Source: Acetanaerobacterium elongatum
GTDB taxonomy: Bacteria > Bacillota > Clostridia > Oscillospirales > Ruminococcaceae
Assembly: GCF_900103835.1 (NCBI RefSeq)
Contig: NZ_FNID01000018.1
Location: forward strand, 1 to 64,000
Direction: 5' to 3'
Length of the DNA stretch: 64,000 bases
Position numbers and translations under genes: made by a program. Under the pieces are notes generated by a model. That model saw only the letters and a list, made by a program, of their open reading frames with translations. It did no database searches and had not been told where the DNA came from. Position 1 is the first letter of the stretch. The number at the start of each line of letters is the position of its first letter. Below, in pieces: positions 41,602 to 53,400 of this stretch.

Positions 41602-42096
41602 TCAGTTGTCTGGATACATTCGATTTAGCAGGGTAATACCCGTTTTGGTCTTGAAGTATTTGTTGCAGATCATCTTGGCTTGTGCGGCAGATAGGTTTTC
41701 CTCATAGATATTCACTAAAAAATCCGCCTCGACCAATATCCGATAGTCAAGGCCGTCGATATTGCCGTAGGTATGGTGGTGTCCCACCAGATAACAAACC
41801 CTTTCCACAACCTGGGCATCAATACAAAGCTCCGTTAACATCTTCTTAGCAATAGGCGGGCCTTCCAGTTCCTGATAGTTGCCTGCACTGCTGCCGTACT
41901 TCTGCTCACTCAGCTTAATGCCGATATCATGCACTACCGCAGCTGCTTCCAGGGTAAACAGGGTATGAGCATCCAAGCCCTCCAGCTCTCCGATGGTTTT
42001 TGCAAACTCATGAACCTTTATAAAATGATTAATTCTTCTGGGGTCTCCGGCATAGTATTCTGTCATGCTATTAATTATTTGGCTGATGTTCTCCAT
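41602..42096 (-). CDS. HD-domain phosphohydrolase
   Basis: The roughly 164-residue protein has the HD metal site: the first His in INHFIKVHEFAKTIGE, the HD pair in AAAVVHDIGIKLSE, and later His residues in YLVGHHHTYGNIDGLDYRILVEADFLVNI. This is the pattern of small metal-dependent phosphohydrolases. The substrate is unknown, perhaps a nucleotide. I prefer the ATG at 42096, after AAAGG, over the upstream TTG at 42117. Confidence 0.85.
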   Translation of the reverse strand: MENISQIINSMTEYYAGDPRRINHFIKVHEFAKTIGELEGLDAHTLFTLEAAAVVHDIGIKLSEQKYGSSAGNYQELEGPPIAKKMLTELCIDAQVVERVCYLVGHHHTYGNIDGLDYRILVEADFLVNIYEENLSAAQAKMICNKYFKTKTGITLLNRMYPDN

Positions 42097-42321
42097 GTGC
42101 CTTTTATCCTTCCTCAAGGGTACGCTGTTTCATTAGTGTAGCCTTTATGATTTCTAAAATTTAGCTTAAGTATACCATAACGGTTCTCTTTTTTCTTACT
42201 AAAAATAATCAACCGCTTATATAATGTATTGTTAATATGCATGAAATGCAGAAATTCTTATTGATTACAGCTGGTTGTTGCAGTAAAATGAAAAACTGAG
42301 TGTTTAAGCTGGAAATTACGC

Positions 42322-43968
42322 GTGGGTGGGTTTGCTGTGTTATTAAAGAATTATGCACGGGCATTAAAAAAAGAGTTTTCGGGCTATAATGGCAAGAGCT
42401 TTGGCAAGGATGTATTGGCAGGCATCACGGTTGCAGCGGTTGCGCTGCCGTTGGCGCTGGCCTTTGGTGTAAGCAGCGGTGCAGATGCCGCAGCGGGCCT
42501 TATCACCGCGATTATTGCGGGTTTGCTGATCGGCGCGCTCTCCGGCGGCTCGTATCAAATCTCCGGCCCCACAGGTGCCATGACGGCTATTCTGCTGCCG
42601 CTGGTTGCCCAGTATAAGATGCAGGGCGTATTTGTCGCCTGCTTTATCTCGGGTATCATACTCATTTTGTGCGGGGTGCTTCGGCTGGGCGCGCTGGTTT
42701 CGTTTATTCCCGCGCCGGTGCTCACCGGTTTTACCTCCGGTATTGCCATCATTATTGCGCTCGGGCAGATTCCCAACCTCACGGGGCTTGTATCCTCGGG
42801 CGAAACCACCATCGAAAAGCTGGCGGGCTATTTTACAACACCTCAGTCGCCGAACCTTACCGGTATCATCATCGGTGCGGCGGTGATTGTCTTCATGGCG
42901 GTGTACCCTAAAAAGCTCAACCAGTACTTCCCGGGCTCGCTGTTTGCGATTATCCTGGCGACAGCGGCCAACCTGATATTCCGGTTTGATGTTCCGGCAG
43001 TAGGCGAGATTCCTCGCAGCCTGCTTTTAGATAATCGTCTTTCCTTTTCTCAGATAGATTTGGCAGCCGTTAAAAACCTGATAGCTCCGGCCATCAGTAT
43101 TGCGGCACTTGGGTTGATTGAAAGCCTTTTGTGCGGCGCAAGCGCTGGGCGTATGAAGAATGAAAAGCTGGACGCAGACCGCGAGCTGATTGCGCAGGGC
43201 ATTGGCAACATGGTCATCCCGTTTTTGGGCGGTGTGCCCGCCACAGCGGCGATTGCGCGCACCAGTGTGGCCATTAAATCCGGCGGGCAGACGCGCCTCA
43301 CCAGTATTATTCACTCGGTGGTGCTGCTGCTTTCTATGTTCCTTTTAGCACCGGTAATGTCGGCCATTCCGCTTTCGGCGCTCTCCGGCGTACTGATTAT
43401 GACGGCATGGCGCATGAATGAATGGGGTGTCATCAAGGGCTTCTTCAGCAAGCGCCTCAAAACAGCCATCGCCCAGTTCTTAATAACCATGGTCGCGACG
43501 GTGGTGTTCGATCTTACGCTGGCTATTCTGATAGGCATTATCTTTTCCATAGCCGTATTTGTGGTAAAGGTTTCGGATATGCAGGTTTCGATAAGTGATA
43601 TCGACCACAAACGGCTCACCGATGACGCATGCGATTGCGAACAGCTCGAAAATGCGGCGGTTGCCTACCTTACCGGCCCGCTGTATTTCGGTACGGTCGG
43701 CAGGCTGGAGGATAAGCTGCACGAGCTAAGCCAAAAGGATATCATCATTATCTCAATGCGCGGTGTGCCGTTTGCGGATATGTCCGGCGTGCAGGGGCTT
43801 TCGGAGCTGTGCACGCGGCTTTCGCTCAGCGAAACCTCGGTTTACTTTTCCTGTGTGCAGCCCAATGTGGCGCAGATGTTTGACCGCTGCGGCCTCACCG
43901 AAAATATCGGGCAGGAGCGCTTCTTCTGGAGCACCGATAAGGTGCTTTCTCACATCGCAAGCAACTAG
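42322..43968 (+). CDS. SulP-family anion transporter with STAS domain
   Basis: The 548-residue protein has 10-14 membrane helices with the SulP signature region (DVLAGITVAAVALPLALAFG near residue 30 and GSYQISGPTGAMTAILLP near 75), then a cytoplasmic STAS domain (about 440-548; DIIIISMRGVPFADMSGVQG). SulP transporters carry sulfate, bicarbonate, chloride or dicarboxylates; the exact anion cannot be read. The frame opens with GTG at 42322; another GTG at 42337 is preceded by GGTGGG and could be the start. GC content is higher than in its neighbours. Confidence 0.9.
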   Translation: MGGFAVLLKNYARALKKEFSGYNGKSFGKDVLAGITVAAVALPLALAFGVSSGADAAAGLITAIIAGLLIGALSGGSYQISGPTGAMTAILLPLVAQYKMQGVFVACFISGIILILCGVLRLGALVSFIPAPVLTGFTSGIAIIIALGQIPNLTGLVSSGETTIEKLAGYFTTPQSPNLTGIIIGAAVIVFMAVYPKKLNQYFPGSLFAIILATAANLIFRFDVPAVGEIPRSLLLDNRLSFSQIDLAAVKNLIAPAISIAALGLIESLLCGASAGRMKNEKLDADRELIAQGIGNMVIPFLGGVPATAAIARTSVAIKSGGQTRLTSIIHSVVLLLSMFLLAPVMSAIPLSALSGVLIMTAWRMNEWGVIKGFFSKRLKTAIAQFLITMVATVVFDLTLAILIGIIFSIAVFVVKVSDMQVSISDIDHKRLTDDACDCEQLENAAVAYLTGPLYFGTVGRLEDKLHELSQKDIIIISMRGVPFADMSGVQGLSELCTRLSLSETSVYFSCVQPNVAQMFDRCGLTENIGQERFFWSTDKVLSHIASN

Positions 43969-44007
43969 TTAGGGTATCCGCTCCTTAATTTAGAACAGGT
44001 TGAAAAA

Positions 44008-44043
44008 CCGCCCCCTGTTTGCCGTTTGGCAAGCAGAGGGCGG
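44008..44043. terminator. Bidirectional terminator
   Basis: CCGCCCCCTGTTTGCC and GGCAAGCAGAGGGCGG form an imperfect long stem around GTTT, between convergent SulP and nadE genes. A-rich sequence on the left gives a U-tract for nadE. Confidence 0.75.
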
Positions 44044-44047
44044 TAGT

Positions 44048-45988
44048 TTATTTCAGGGTATCAAGTTCCTTTAGCCAAAGCGCCACCGATGCATCGCTGG
44101 GCATACGCCAGTCGCTGCGAGGTGAAAGGGTTACCGAACCGATCTTGGGGCCGTCCGGCAGGCAGGAACGCTTAAACTGCTGTGCGAAGAAACGGGTATA
44201 AAATACCCTGAGCCATTTTAGTATCGTTTCACGGTCATAACCCGACTCATCATCAGATGAATCAGGTTTATCGCCATTAAATGCATAGGCAGCCAAGCGG
44301 AACACCTTACTTGGCGAAAACCCGAAGCGCACTACATAATAAAGGAAGAAGTCATGAAGCTCGTATGGGCCTACCAACTGTTCGGTTTCCTGCGTAATCT
44401 TATCGTCCTTGGCGGGCAGCAGTTCGGGGCTTACCGGCGTATCCAGTATATCATACAGCACCTGCTTCGTCTGCTCATCCTCCGCGGTATCCGCGGCAAA
44501 GCGCACGATATGGCGTATCAGCGTTTTGGGTACCGAGGCATTCACGGCGTACATCGACATGTGGTCTCCGTTATAGGTTGCCCAGCCGAGGGCAAGCTCC
44601 GAAAGATCGCCGGTGCCCAGAACGATTCCGTCGGTCTGGTTGGCCAGGTCCATCAATACAAGCGTTCGGATACGGGCCTGCGCATTTTCATACACCACAT
44701 CGTGGTTATCAATATCATGTCCGATGTCGGCAAAGTGCTGCTTTACCGATTCGGTGATATCAACACATTTAAAGTTTACTCCCAGTACCATGCATAGCTG
44801 TTCGGCATTGCTTCTGGTGCGCTTGGTGGTGCCGAAGCAGGGCATGGTTACTGCCACAATATCGCTGTGCGGGCGGCCAAGCATGTCCATGGCGCGAGCA
44901 GCTACCAACAGGGCAAGCGAAGAATCCAGCCCACCGGAAATACCAACCACAACCGTTTTGCTTTTTGAGTGCTCAAGCCGGGTTTTCAGCCCCTGAGACT
45001 GCATTAACAGAATCGCTTCGCTGCGGCTGTTGCGGTCAAATCTGGCGGAAGGTACAAACGGGTGCCGGTCAACTGGGCGGGTAAGCGTGGTTTCCTTTGG
45101 CGGCATGCTGAAAAACACCTTCTGGCAGCCTCCGTTACTAAACGGAAAGGAGGTCATGCGGCGTCGGTCGTAGCTTAAACGCCCGACATCCAGCTCCGTT
45201 GTAATCAGCCCGTTTTGAAACAGGCGACTTTCTTTTAAGATAATGCCGTTTTCGGCAATCAGGTTATGCCCCGCAAACACCATATCGGTAGAGGATTCAC
45301 CGTCTCCCGCATCGGCGTACAGGTAACCGCACAGTAGCCTTGCCGACTGCCCCGATACCAGGGCGCGGCGGTAGTTATCCTTACCGATGGTCTCGTCGCT
45401 GGCCGAAAGGTTTGCAATCACCGTTGCGCCGGCCAGTGCCAACACCTGCGACGGGGGAGCAGGCACCCATATATCCTCGCAAATCTCAACGCCAAGGCAA
45501 AACTCGGGCAGTTCACTGCAAACAAACAACTGTTTTGCCCCAAAGGGAATCTCCTGCCCAAAGAGTGTAATGGTATCGGTAAAGCCGTTGGGCTCACTAA
45601 AATGGCGTTGCTCATAGAATTCACTATAGTTAGGCAGGTTTGTCTTTGGCACTACACCGAGAATAACACCGTTATAAAACACGATTGCGGTATTAAAAAG
45701 TTTACCGTCATGCAAAACAGGTGCACCTGCAATGGTAAGCATGTCCATCCCCGCACTGGCATTGCAAACATCCTCAATAGCATTCAAGCACTCTGCGAGC
45801 AGCGTATTCTGCAAAAACAGGTCGCCGCAGGTATATCCGGTAATGCAAAGCTCGGGGAACACCAGCAGCTTTACCCCCTGCGCTGCTGCCTCTTTCATCT
45901 GAGCTATAATCTGTTGTGTGTTGTAGTCACAGTCGGCTACGCGGATATGTGGGGTAGCCGTGCCCACTTTAATAAAGCCATGTTTCAT
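44048..45988 (-). CDS. nadE: Glutamine-dependent NAD+ synthetase
   Basis: The 646-residue protein is the two-domain NadE. An N-terminal nitrilase-type glutaminase has its Glu in LVFPELCITGYTC, its Lys in VPKTNLPNYSEF, and its Cys in GVEICEDIW near residue 170. The C-terminal synthetase has the PP-loop VGISGGLDSSLALLV near residue 350 and GTGDLSELALGW. It amidates nicotinate adenine dinucleotide to NAD+, the last step for nicotinate salvaged by PncA/PncB in the same window. Confidence 0.95.
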   Translation of the reverse strand: MKHGFIKVGTATPHIRVADCDYNTQQIIAQMKEAAAQGVKLLVFPELCITGYTCGDLFLQNTLLAECLNAIEDVCNASAGMDMLTIAGAPVLHDGKLFNTAIVFYNGVILGVVPKTNLPNYSEFYEQRHFSEPNGFTDTITLFGQEIPFGAKQLFVCSELPEFCLGVEICEDIWVPAPPSQVLALAGATVIANLSASDETIGKDNYRRALVSGQSARLLCGYLYADAGDGESSTDMVFAGHNLIAENGIILKESRLFQNGLITTELDVGRLSYDRRRMTSFPFSNGGCQKVFFSMPPKETTLTRPVDRHPFVPSARFDRNSRSEAILLMQSQGLKTRLEHSKSKTVVVGISGGLDSSLALLVAARAMDMLGRPHSDIVAVTMPCFGTTKRTRSNAEQLCMVLGVNFKCVDITESVKQHFADIGHDIDNHDVVYENAQARIRTLVLMDLANQTDGIVLGTGDLSELALGWATYNGDHMSMYAVNASVPKTLIRHIVRFAADTAEDEQTKQVLYDILDTPVSPELLPAKDDKITQETEQLVGPYELHDFFLYYVVRFGFSPSKVFRLAAYAFNGDKPDSSDDESGYDRETILKWLRVFYTRFFAQQFKRSCLPDGPKIGSVTLSPRSDWRMPSDASVALWLKELDTLK

Positions 45989-46122
45989 CTATATTATCAT
46001 ACCTTTCGTACAAAGCGCCGTTAAAGTTCTTAATGTGTTCTGTTGGAAAGTATTGTAGCATGTTTCAGCATGATTATCAATCAGCTGGCATCGCCTGACA
46101 TGCCCATAGTTTTAGAGAAAAC

Positions 46123-47196
46123 CTACCGTCCTGTATTACTGTTAAGATAAGCATAATAATGCCGTATATACGCCTTAAATGCCGTCGGCAGCGCCATCCG
46201 TTCCTTTAAATCCTTCGGGCTTACCCATGTAATGCTGTCATTTCTGGCTTCGTTCACTTGTAAAAGATAGCCCATCATATTCCACATGATATGTGTAAAG
46301 ATATGTTTTGCTTCCGTAAGCGGCTGAATCTCATTAACAGATAAGCCCATGTCTTTTACCACCGTAATACATTCCTCCATAGATAGAGCTCCGTCAATAT
46401 TGGGCAGCTCCCACATACCGGCCAAGAGGCCGGTTTTTTTGCGTTTTGTTACCCCCAGCTTATCGCCGCACACCATTACCAGCACCGTTTTAGCTTCTGC
46501 CCGTTTCGCAGCTTTTACAGTCTTTACGGGTAACTCGGCGGCAATGCCATGCTCAAAGCCCAGGCAAAGGTGTTTAAGCGGGCAGATATCGCAACGCGGT
46601 GCGCCATTCGGCAGGCAGACAGTGGCCCCCAGCTCCATCAGCGACTGGTTAAAGTCCCCCACAGCTTCGGTTGGCAGAATTTCAGTTACCTGCTGCTCAA
46701 TGCGCTTTTTAACCGGAATATCGGTAATATCATCGGCACTCGCAGTAATGCGCGATATTACCCGCAGCACATTGCCATCCACTGCCGGAAAGCGCAGCCC
46801 AAACGCTATAGAAGAAATTGCCCCCGCCGAATACGCCCCGATACCCGGCAGCTCCTTTAACGCTTCAAACGAGGCGGGTAGCTTGCCGTTATACAGCTTC
46901 ATCACAGTAAGGGCAGCCTTCTGCATATTCTTCACACGACTGTAGTAGCCCAAACCCTCCCAGAGCTTCAGCAGCTGCTGTTCATCAGCCTGAGCCAGTG
47001 ACGCAATATCAGGCAAAGCAGCGACAAAGCGTTCAAAATAGGGCAAAACCGTATCCACCCTTGTCTGCTGCAGCATGATCTCCGATACCCATACACGGTA
47101 GGGCGTGGGGTTATCCCGCCACGGCAGTACCCGTGCCGAGCTGTAGTACCAGCTTAACAAGGGGTTTACGATTGTATTCAATAGTGGTTTGTTCAT
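46123..47196 (-). CDS. mutY: A/G-specific adenine glycosylase
   Basis: The 357-residue protein has the MutY order. The catalytic Glu is in SEIMLQQTRVDTVLPYF near residue 39, the helix-hairpin-helix is in LPGIGAYSAGAISS, and the catalytic Asp is in FPAVDGNVLRV near residue 139. The [4Fe-4S] loop has Cys spacing of C-x6-C-x2-C-x5-C around residue 200. A C-terminal Nudix-like domain recognises 8-oxoguanine. It removes adenine opposite 8-oxoG. It stands alone on the minus strand. Confidence 0.95.
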   Translation of the reverse strand: MNKPLLNTIVNPLLSWYYSSARVLPWRDNPTPYRVWVSEIMLQQTRVDTVLPYFERFVAALPDIASLAQADEQQLLKLWEGLGYYSRVKNMQKAALTVMKLYNGKLPASFEALKELPGIGAYSAGAISSIAFGLRFPAVDGNVLRVISRITASADDITDIPVKKRIEQQVTEILPTEAVGDFNQSLMELGATVCLPNGAPRCDICPLKHLCLGFEHGIAAELPVKTVKAAKRAEAKTVLVMVCGDKLGVTKRKKTGLLAGMWELPNIDGALSMEECITVVKDMGLSVNEIQPLTEAKHIFTHIMWNMMGYLLQVNEARNDSITWVSPKDLKERMALPTAFKAYIRHYYAYLNSNTGR

Positions 47197-47444
47197 AAAT
47201 TAAACAATTCTTCCTATAGTAAGTGTCAGTAATATACCGCATACCATATTGCTTTTAAAGCAATTATACCATAATTACTGCAGGTTTAGGAGCTTTCATT
47301 TTACAAGGCTTCTATCAGCGCAGTGAATTTTTTAAAACGCCTTCGGCAACAATATCCATAATGCAGGCAAGAACAGTAATTCTGTTTCGGCGTATCAAAC
47401 GCTGCCGATGATATAACGTAATTTGGTATAAGGAGCGGTTTGCC

Positions 47445-50400
47445 GTGAAGCCAGAATTTTTTGGGGATTCTAATAGCCAAGTCATACAAGTATCCGGCAA
47501 TCAGACGCTTAAACGGCCAGTATTATTAAGAAAGATGGTGACAAAAGATCTCGACCGGCTCTGGGATATGTACCGTCGTGTCTCCAAAGAGCGTTCGCGT
47601 CCGGGCGCATGGCAATGGCTCTACGATAATTTTTATACCCTGCAGGCTGAAGGACGTTCTGTTTTGCGCGTGCTCCGGCAGGAAAGCGAGCTGCCCTGCG
47701 TGGATGATACAGCTGTGCCGATGGTATACCGGCTGATTGACGAGCTTTTTGTGGGTAAGGGGATAGAGCTTACAGGAGAGAACCTTGAACAGTTCTTAAC
47801 AAGAGTGCAGCAGAATGCGCCGCTCTCGGTGGCGGAGCTGTGCTTTCTGCCCACTGCGCTGCGCTGCGCATTTATCAGCCTTTGCGCCGAATCCTGCGAG
47901 AAACAGGATGAGACAAGTGAAAAGCAGTTTGCTTATGGCATTCTATCCATTCGGGGTATTTCCGATGTCAGCTTTGAGGAACTTCTGGAAAAACAGAGTA
48001 TCGTGGAGAAGATCCTTCAACAAGACCCAACGGGGCAGTACGCGGGTATGGACGACGAAAGCAAAAACCTCTACCGCTGCAAGATTACCCGTATTGCCGC
48101 CCAGCAGGGGGTAAGCGAAAAGGAAGCCGCCGAAAAGGTACTTTTGCTTGCAAAGGGCGGAAAAGGGGATAAGGAACGGCATATCGGCGAGCCGATTTTT
48201 GAACTGGACATTACCCCTAAGCAGTCAAACAATCGGGGGCAGTGCGTGCTTATACTAAGCTGGCTGCTGCCGTTAATTCTGTCTGCGGCCTTTGGGGTGT
48301 ATTTAAAAAGCGTGATTGCGGCAGTGCTGCTCTACCTGCCACTGTGGGAGATATTGCGCCCTCTTATTGAGCTTTGTGCGCTCAGGGGGGTACCGGTAAG
48401 CTATGTGCCGCGTATGCAGCTTAAACGCGATCTGCCTGAGGGCGCGTATACGCTGGTTACGGTTTCAACCTTGCTGCCGCGGCCGGAGGAAGCAAAAAAA
48501 CTGGAGGAACGGCTTGAAAACCTTTACATCACCAACGGCGGCAAGAACGTAGGTTTTATGCTGCTTGCCGATTTTAAAGAAGATAAATCGGTAGACAACC
48601 CCAAGGATAAAGCCATGCTGGGCGCGGCGCAGGCGGTAATCGGCCGGCTGAACGCCCGATTTGGCGGGTGCTTCTTCATGCTGGTTCGCAAGCGCAGCTA
48701 TAATAAATCCAGTAAGAGCTTCGGCGGGTGGGAGCGCAAGCGCGGTGCTATTACCCAGCTTGTGCGTCTGATTCACGGGGAGAGTATTCCCGTTAAACTG
48801 TTCTGCGGCAGTATGGAGCAACTTAAAAAAACACGGTACCTTCTTGCGCTGGATGCCGATACGGGGCTATTGCTCGGTACGGTACCGCAGCTTGTTGGTG
48901 CGGCACTTCACCCGCTTAACCGTGCGAAGGTTTCAGAGGAAACAGGCATCGTTACCAGTGGGTACGGAATCTTCTCTCCGCGCATCTGTGTCGACCTTGA
49001 TTCCGCCTACAAAACGGGCTTTTCCAAGGTAATGGCGGGCAGCGGTGGCATTACCGCCTACAGCGCCACCTGCGGCAACCTGTATCAGGACCTGTTCGGT
49101 CAGGGCGTTTTTTCGGGCAAGGGGCTTATCGACGTAAAGATCTTCCACACAGTAATGGATAAGCGGTTTGAGGATGGCAGAATCCTTTCGCATGACATTC
49201 TTGAAGGCGAATACATGCGCACCGCCTATATCTCCGATGTTGAACTGACCGAAAACTTTCCAAGGGATGCATCGAGCTTTTTTGGCCGCTTGCACCGCTG
49301 GATACGCGGCGATGTACAGAACCTCGGTTTTATCTTCCCGCACATAATGCAGTATGGGGTAAAGCAGCGCAATGTTTTAGGCAGGGTTTCGCGTTATAAG
49401 CTGTTTGATAACATCCGCCGTGCTATAACCCCCATCCTTGCACTCACCTGTATTATCGTTTCATTTTTCGGCTGGCGGCAGTATGCCTATACGATGGCCG
49501 TTACGGGCTTTTTAGCTATGACCGCGCCGCCTTTGCTTGCGATGTTCACCGCCATCTTTGTAAGCCGCGGGTTTGCGCTCTCGCGTGAATACTACTCCAA
49601 GACGCTTCCGGCAGCGGCAGAAAGCCTTTCACAGGCGTGTTTTCACTTTGTGTTTTTACCCAAACACGCCTTTATTGCCGGTGATGCCGTTATACGCTCC
49701 CTTTACCGCATGGCAGTTTCAAAAGAGAAGCTGTTACAGTGGACAACCGCCGCCGAGGCTGACCAGCGCAGGCACAAAACGGTGTTTAAGGTTGTGGATA
49801 TGCTGCCGGGTATTGCCGTCGGCACTTTTTTGCTTTTTTCCGGTTACAGTATCCTTCGGCTTTTCGGGGTAACATTTTTACTTGCGCCGTTTGTTGCGGT
49901 GTTCTCCTCGCGCGAAAACAGTGTTATACAAGAACCGCCCGATATGCAGACTGCCGATACCCTCACAGCCTATGCTGCCATGATGTGGCGATATTACGAC
50001 AAAACCTGCACGGCACGCGATAACTATCTGCCGCCCGATAACGTGCAGGAGGCGCCCACCTACGCGGTGGCGCACCGAACCTCTCCCACCAACATCGGCC
50101 TTATGCTGCTGTGTACGCTTGCCGCACGAGACCTGCACTTCATCACGAACGAAGAGCTATTAACGCGAATTGAGCATACCATCACCACCGTAGAGCGCAT
50201 GGAGAAGTTCCACGGTAATCTGTATAACTGGTACGACACCAAAACCCTTGCCCTTTTGCAGCCCGCCTTTGTTTCAACCGTAGACAGTGCAAATTTTGTG
50301 TGCTGCCTGATTGCACTCAAGGAAGGCCTTAAGGAGTATTGTATCGATACCGCAAGGCTCTTAAAGCTAACCGCACGACTGAATATTCTTATCGACAACG

Positions 50401-53400
50401 CCGATCTCACCATCTTCTACAACAAACGCAAGAAGCTGTTTTCTGTCGGTTATGAATGTGAAACAGAAAAGCTCAGCCATTCGCACTACGACCTTTTAAT
50501 GAGCGAGGCGCGCCTAACAAGCTACCTTGCCATCGCGAAGGAGCAGGTTCCCAAAAAACACTGGGGTGCCCTAGAGCGCACGCTCGCGCGGCAGGGTGCC
50601 TACGCGGGGCCGGTTTCTTGGGGTGGCAGCATCTTTGAATACTTCATGCCGCACCTGCTGCTGCCGGTGTATGAGGGTTCGCTGCTTTACGAGGCACTGC
50701 GCTTCGCAATCTATTGCCAAAAGCTGCGCGCCAGGCAGCTTTCGTTGCCGTGGGGTGTTTCGGAGAGCGGCTTTTACGCATTTGACAATATGCTCAACTA
50801 CCGTTACAAGGCCCACGGTGTACAGAAGGTGGGCCTGATGCGCGGGCTGAATACCGAGTATGTCGTTTCGTCCTACTCTACCTTTCTTACCATGCAGCAC
50901 GACCTAAGCGGTGCGTTAAAGAATCTCGCAGAGCTTGAGAAGATTGGTATGCTCGGCAAGTGGGGGTTTTACGAGGCGTGCGACTATACCTCTTCCCGAA
51001 CAGGGGCTTATGAAAAAGGAATTGTGCGTAGCTATATGGCACACCATGTGGGCATGAGCCTGCTTTCTGTGTGCAATGTTTTAAACGATAACTGTATGCA
51101 GCGGCGTTTTATGGCCGATAAGGCCATGAAGGCAGCGCAGGAGCTTTTAAAGGAAAAGATTGCCGTGGGCAGCCTGATATTTGAGGATGTCCCCGATAGG
51201 GGCGAGCCGCCCAAGCACGGGCGAGACAACCCCACCGAGGAGGTCTTTCGCGAGATTACCCCAATCACCCCGCATCTGCAGATACTCTCTAACGGCGAGC
51301 TTACACTGGTGGCAAGCGATTGCGGCGCCCAGCATATCACCTACGGCAGCGTGGATATTACCCGCCGCACCACCGATCTTCTGCGCGCGCCGTTCGGTAT
51401 CTACTTCACAGTACAGGCGGCGGACCGTATCCTTTCTGCCACCGCAGCACCCTTTTATGACCGCAATTCAAAGAACACTGCAAAATTCACCGCGTCTTCG
51501 GCAGAATTCTATGGCTCCAGCGGCGTTTTTGAAGCCGGGCTGCAGGTGTGCGTGGGCAGCGATTTCCCCGGCTGCCAGTATATCGGGGTCATCAAAAACA
51601 ACTCCTCACGCAGGGTAAAGGCCAAGGCCATCTTCTACCTAGAGCCGGCGCTTGCCAAGTGGATGGATGTTGAGGCCCACCCTGCGTTTACCAAGATGTT
51701 TATTCAAGCCTCCTACGACCGTGCCTCCAATACACTGGTGTTTACCCGGCGTACACGCCCCTCCGAAACCGACGTCAGCCTTGCCGCGGGTTTTTTGGAT
51801 GATACCGTCTTTGAATACGAAACCGTAAAGTCCAATGTGCTGGAGCTGCCTTACGGGATATCCTCGCTCAACAAGGCGTTTGAGAAGTCCTTTACCGGAA
51901 GGGAGGGCATCCCAGACGCGGTATGTGCCATTCGTGTATCGGTGGAGCTGCCGCCGAACGCCCAGAAGGAGTTTTCGTTTATGCTGATGGTGGATGACAC
52001 CCCCGAGGGGGCGATCTCCCGCATGATGGCCGCTAAGCGAAGAGGGGTAATCAGCAGCGGGCGGGCGGCAAAATCGCCGGTTGCCACCACCAAGCTGGAA
52101 GACCGCATCGGCCAAAGTGTGGTGCCGCTGCTGTTTTATCCTAAGCGAGAACGTGCCGAAAGCATAAAAGCAGCGCAGGAGAACGTACTCGGGGTAAACG
52201 GGCTGTGGGGTTTAAGCATTTCGGGCGATTTTCCCATTGTTTTGTTCGAGGCAAAAAACGCCGAGGAGGTTAAGCGTTGTGAAGGGTATATCCGCCTAAT
52301 GCAGAAGCTTAGGCTGTGCGGCGTGTTTTTTGATCTGGTGATAGCCTACCATGAACCCGAGGGAGGCGGCCTTGTAAGGAATGCACTGCATGAAACGGCC
52401 AAGGCTTGCACGGCGGAAGACTTAATCGGCGCAAGGGTTGGCATACACGCCGTTAACCTTTCCCGCCACGGTGAGCAGGTGAAAACCCTGCTGTACGCAG
52501 TGGCCAGCCATGTGGTGGAGGAGGGGCTTGTCCGCACGGGTGTGGAGTATAAGCCCTACCATCCCGCAGACATTGCGCCGGTTGAAAAGGCAAGGGTTCG
52601 ATTGGTGGGGGAAGACCGTCTGTTGGGCGGAGCCTTTACCAAAGAGCGCTTTTATATCACCGGTACACCCAAGGCCCCATGGTGCCATATCCTTGCAAAC
52701 CCCGCCTTCGGAACCCTTGTTTCGGATAAGGCGCTGGGCTTCTCGTGGGCCATCAACTCCCGCGAAAACAAGCTCACTCCATGGTTTAATGATCTGGCCC
52801 TAGATAACATCGGCGAGATGCTGCTGGCAGAGATTAACGGCAGGCTGTATGACCTTGCAAACGGTGCGCTTACGTCCTTTTCGGCAGAGAATGCGGTATA
52901 CGAGGGGATTGCAGGCAATGTTAAAACCACTGTAACCGTTACCGTATCAAAAACCGGCAGTATCAAGTACTGTGATGTCTCCCTGCATAATACCGTAAAG
53001 GAGGAGGTTGCCATCAAACTTGCTTACTACACCGAGCCTGTTCTGGGGGTGAACCGGCGCACTTCTCGTTATATAGTCCCCACGCAGTGTGAAGGCAGGC
53101 TGCTGCTTCACAACCCCTATAATACGGCGGTAGGCGGTAATATGGCTCTGAGCTGTGATAAACAGGACGTTTATTTCAGCTGCGACCGTGCGGCAATCCT
53201 TTCCGGAAGCCTGAAGGCCGGTACGGTAGCCCCAAGCGACGACCCATGCGCCGCAATCATTCATCCCTTTAAGCTGCCACCGAGCGGGAAATACACGGCA
53301 AGGTTTATCCTCTCCTTCGGTATGAGCAGGGAGGCTTGCGAGGTTCAGAGCTGCACCCGCCCCGAGGAGTACCGCCTTGAGGAAAACCGGTTGTGGATTG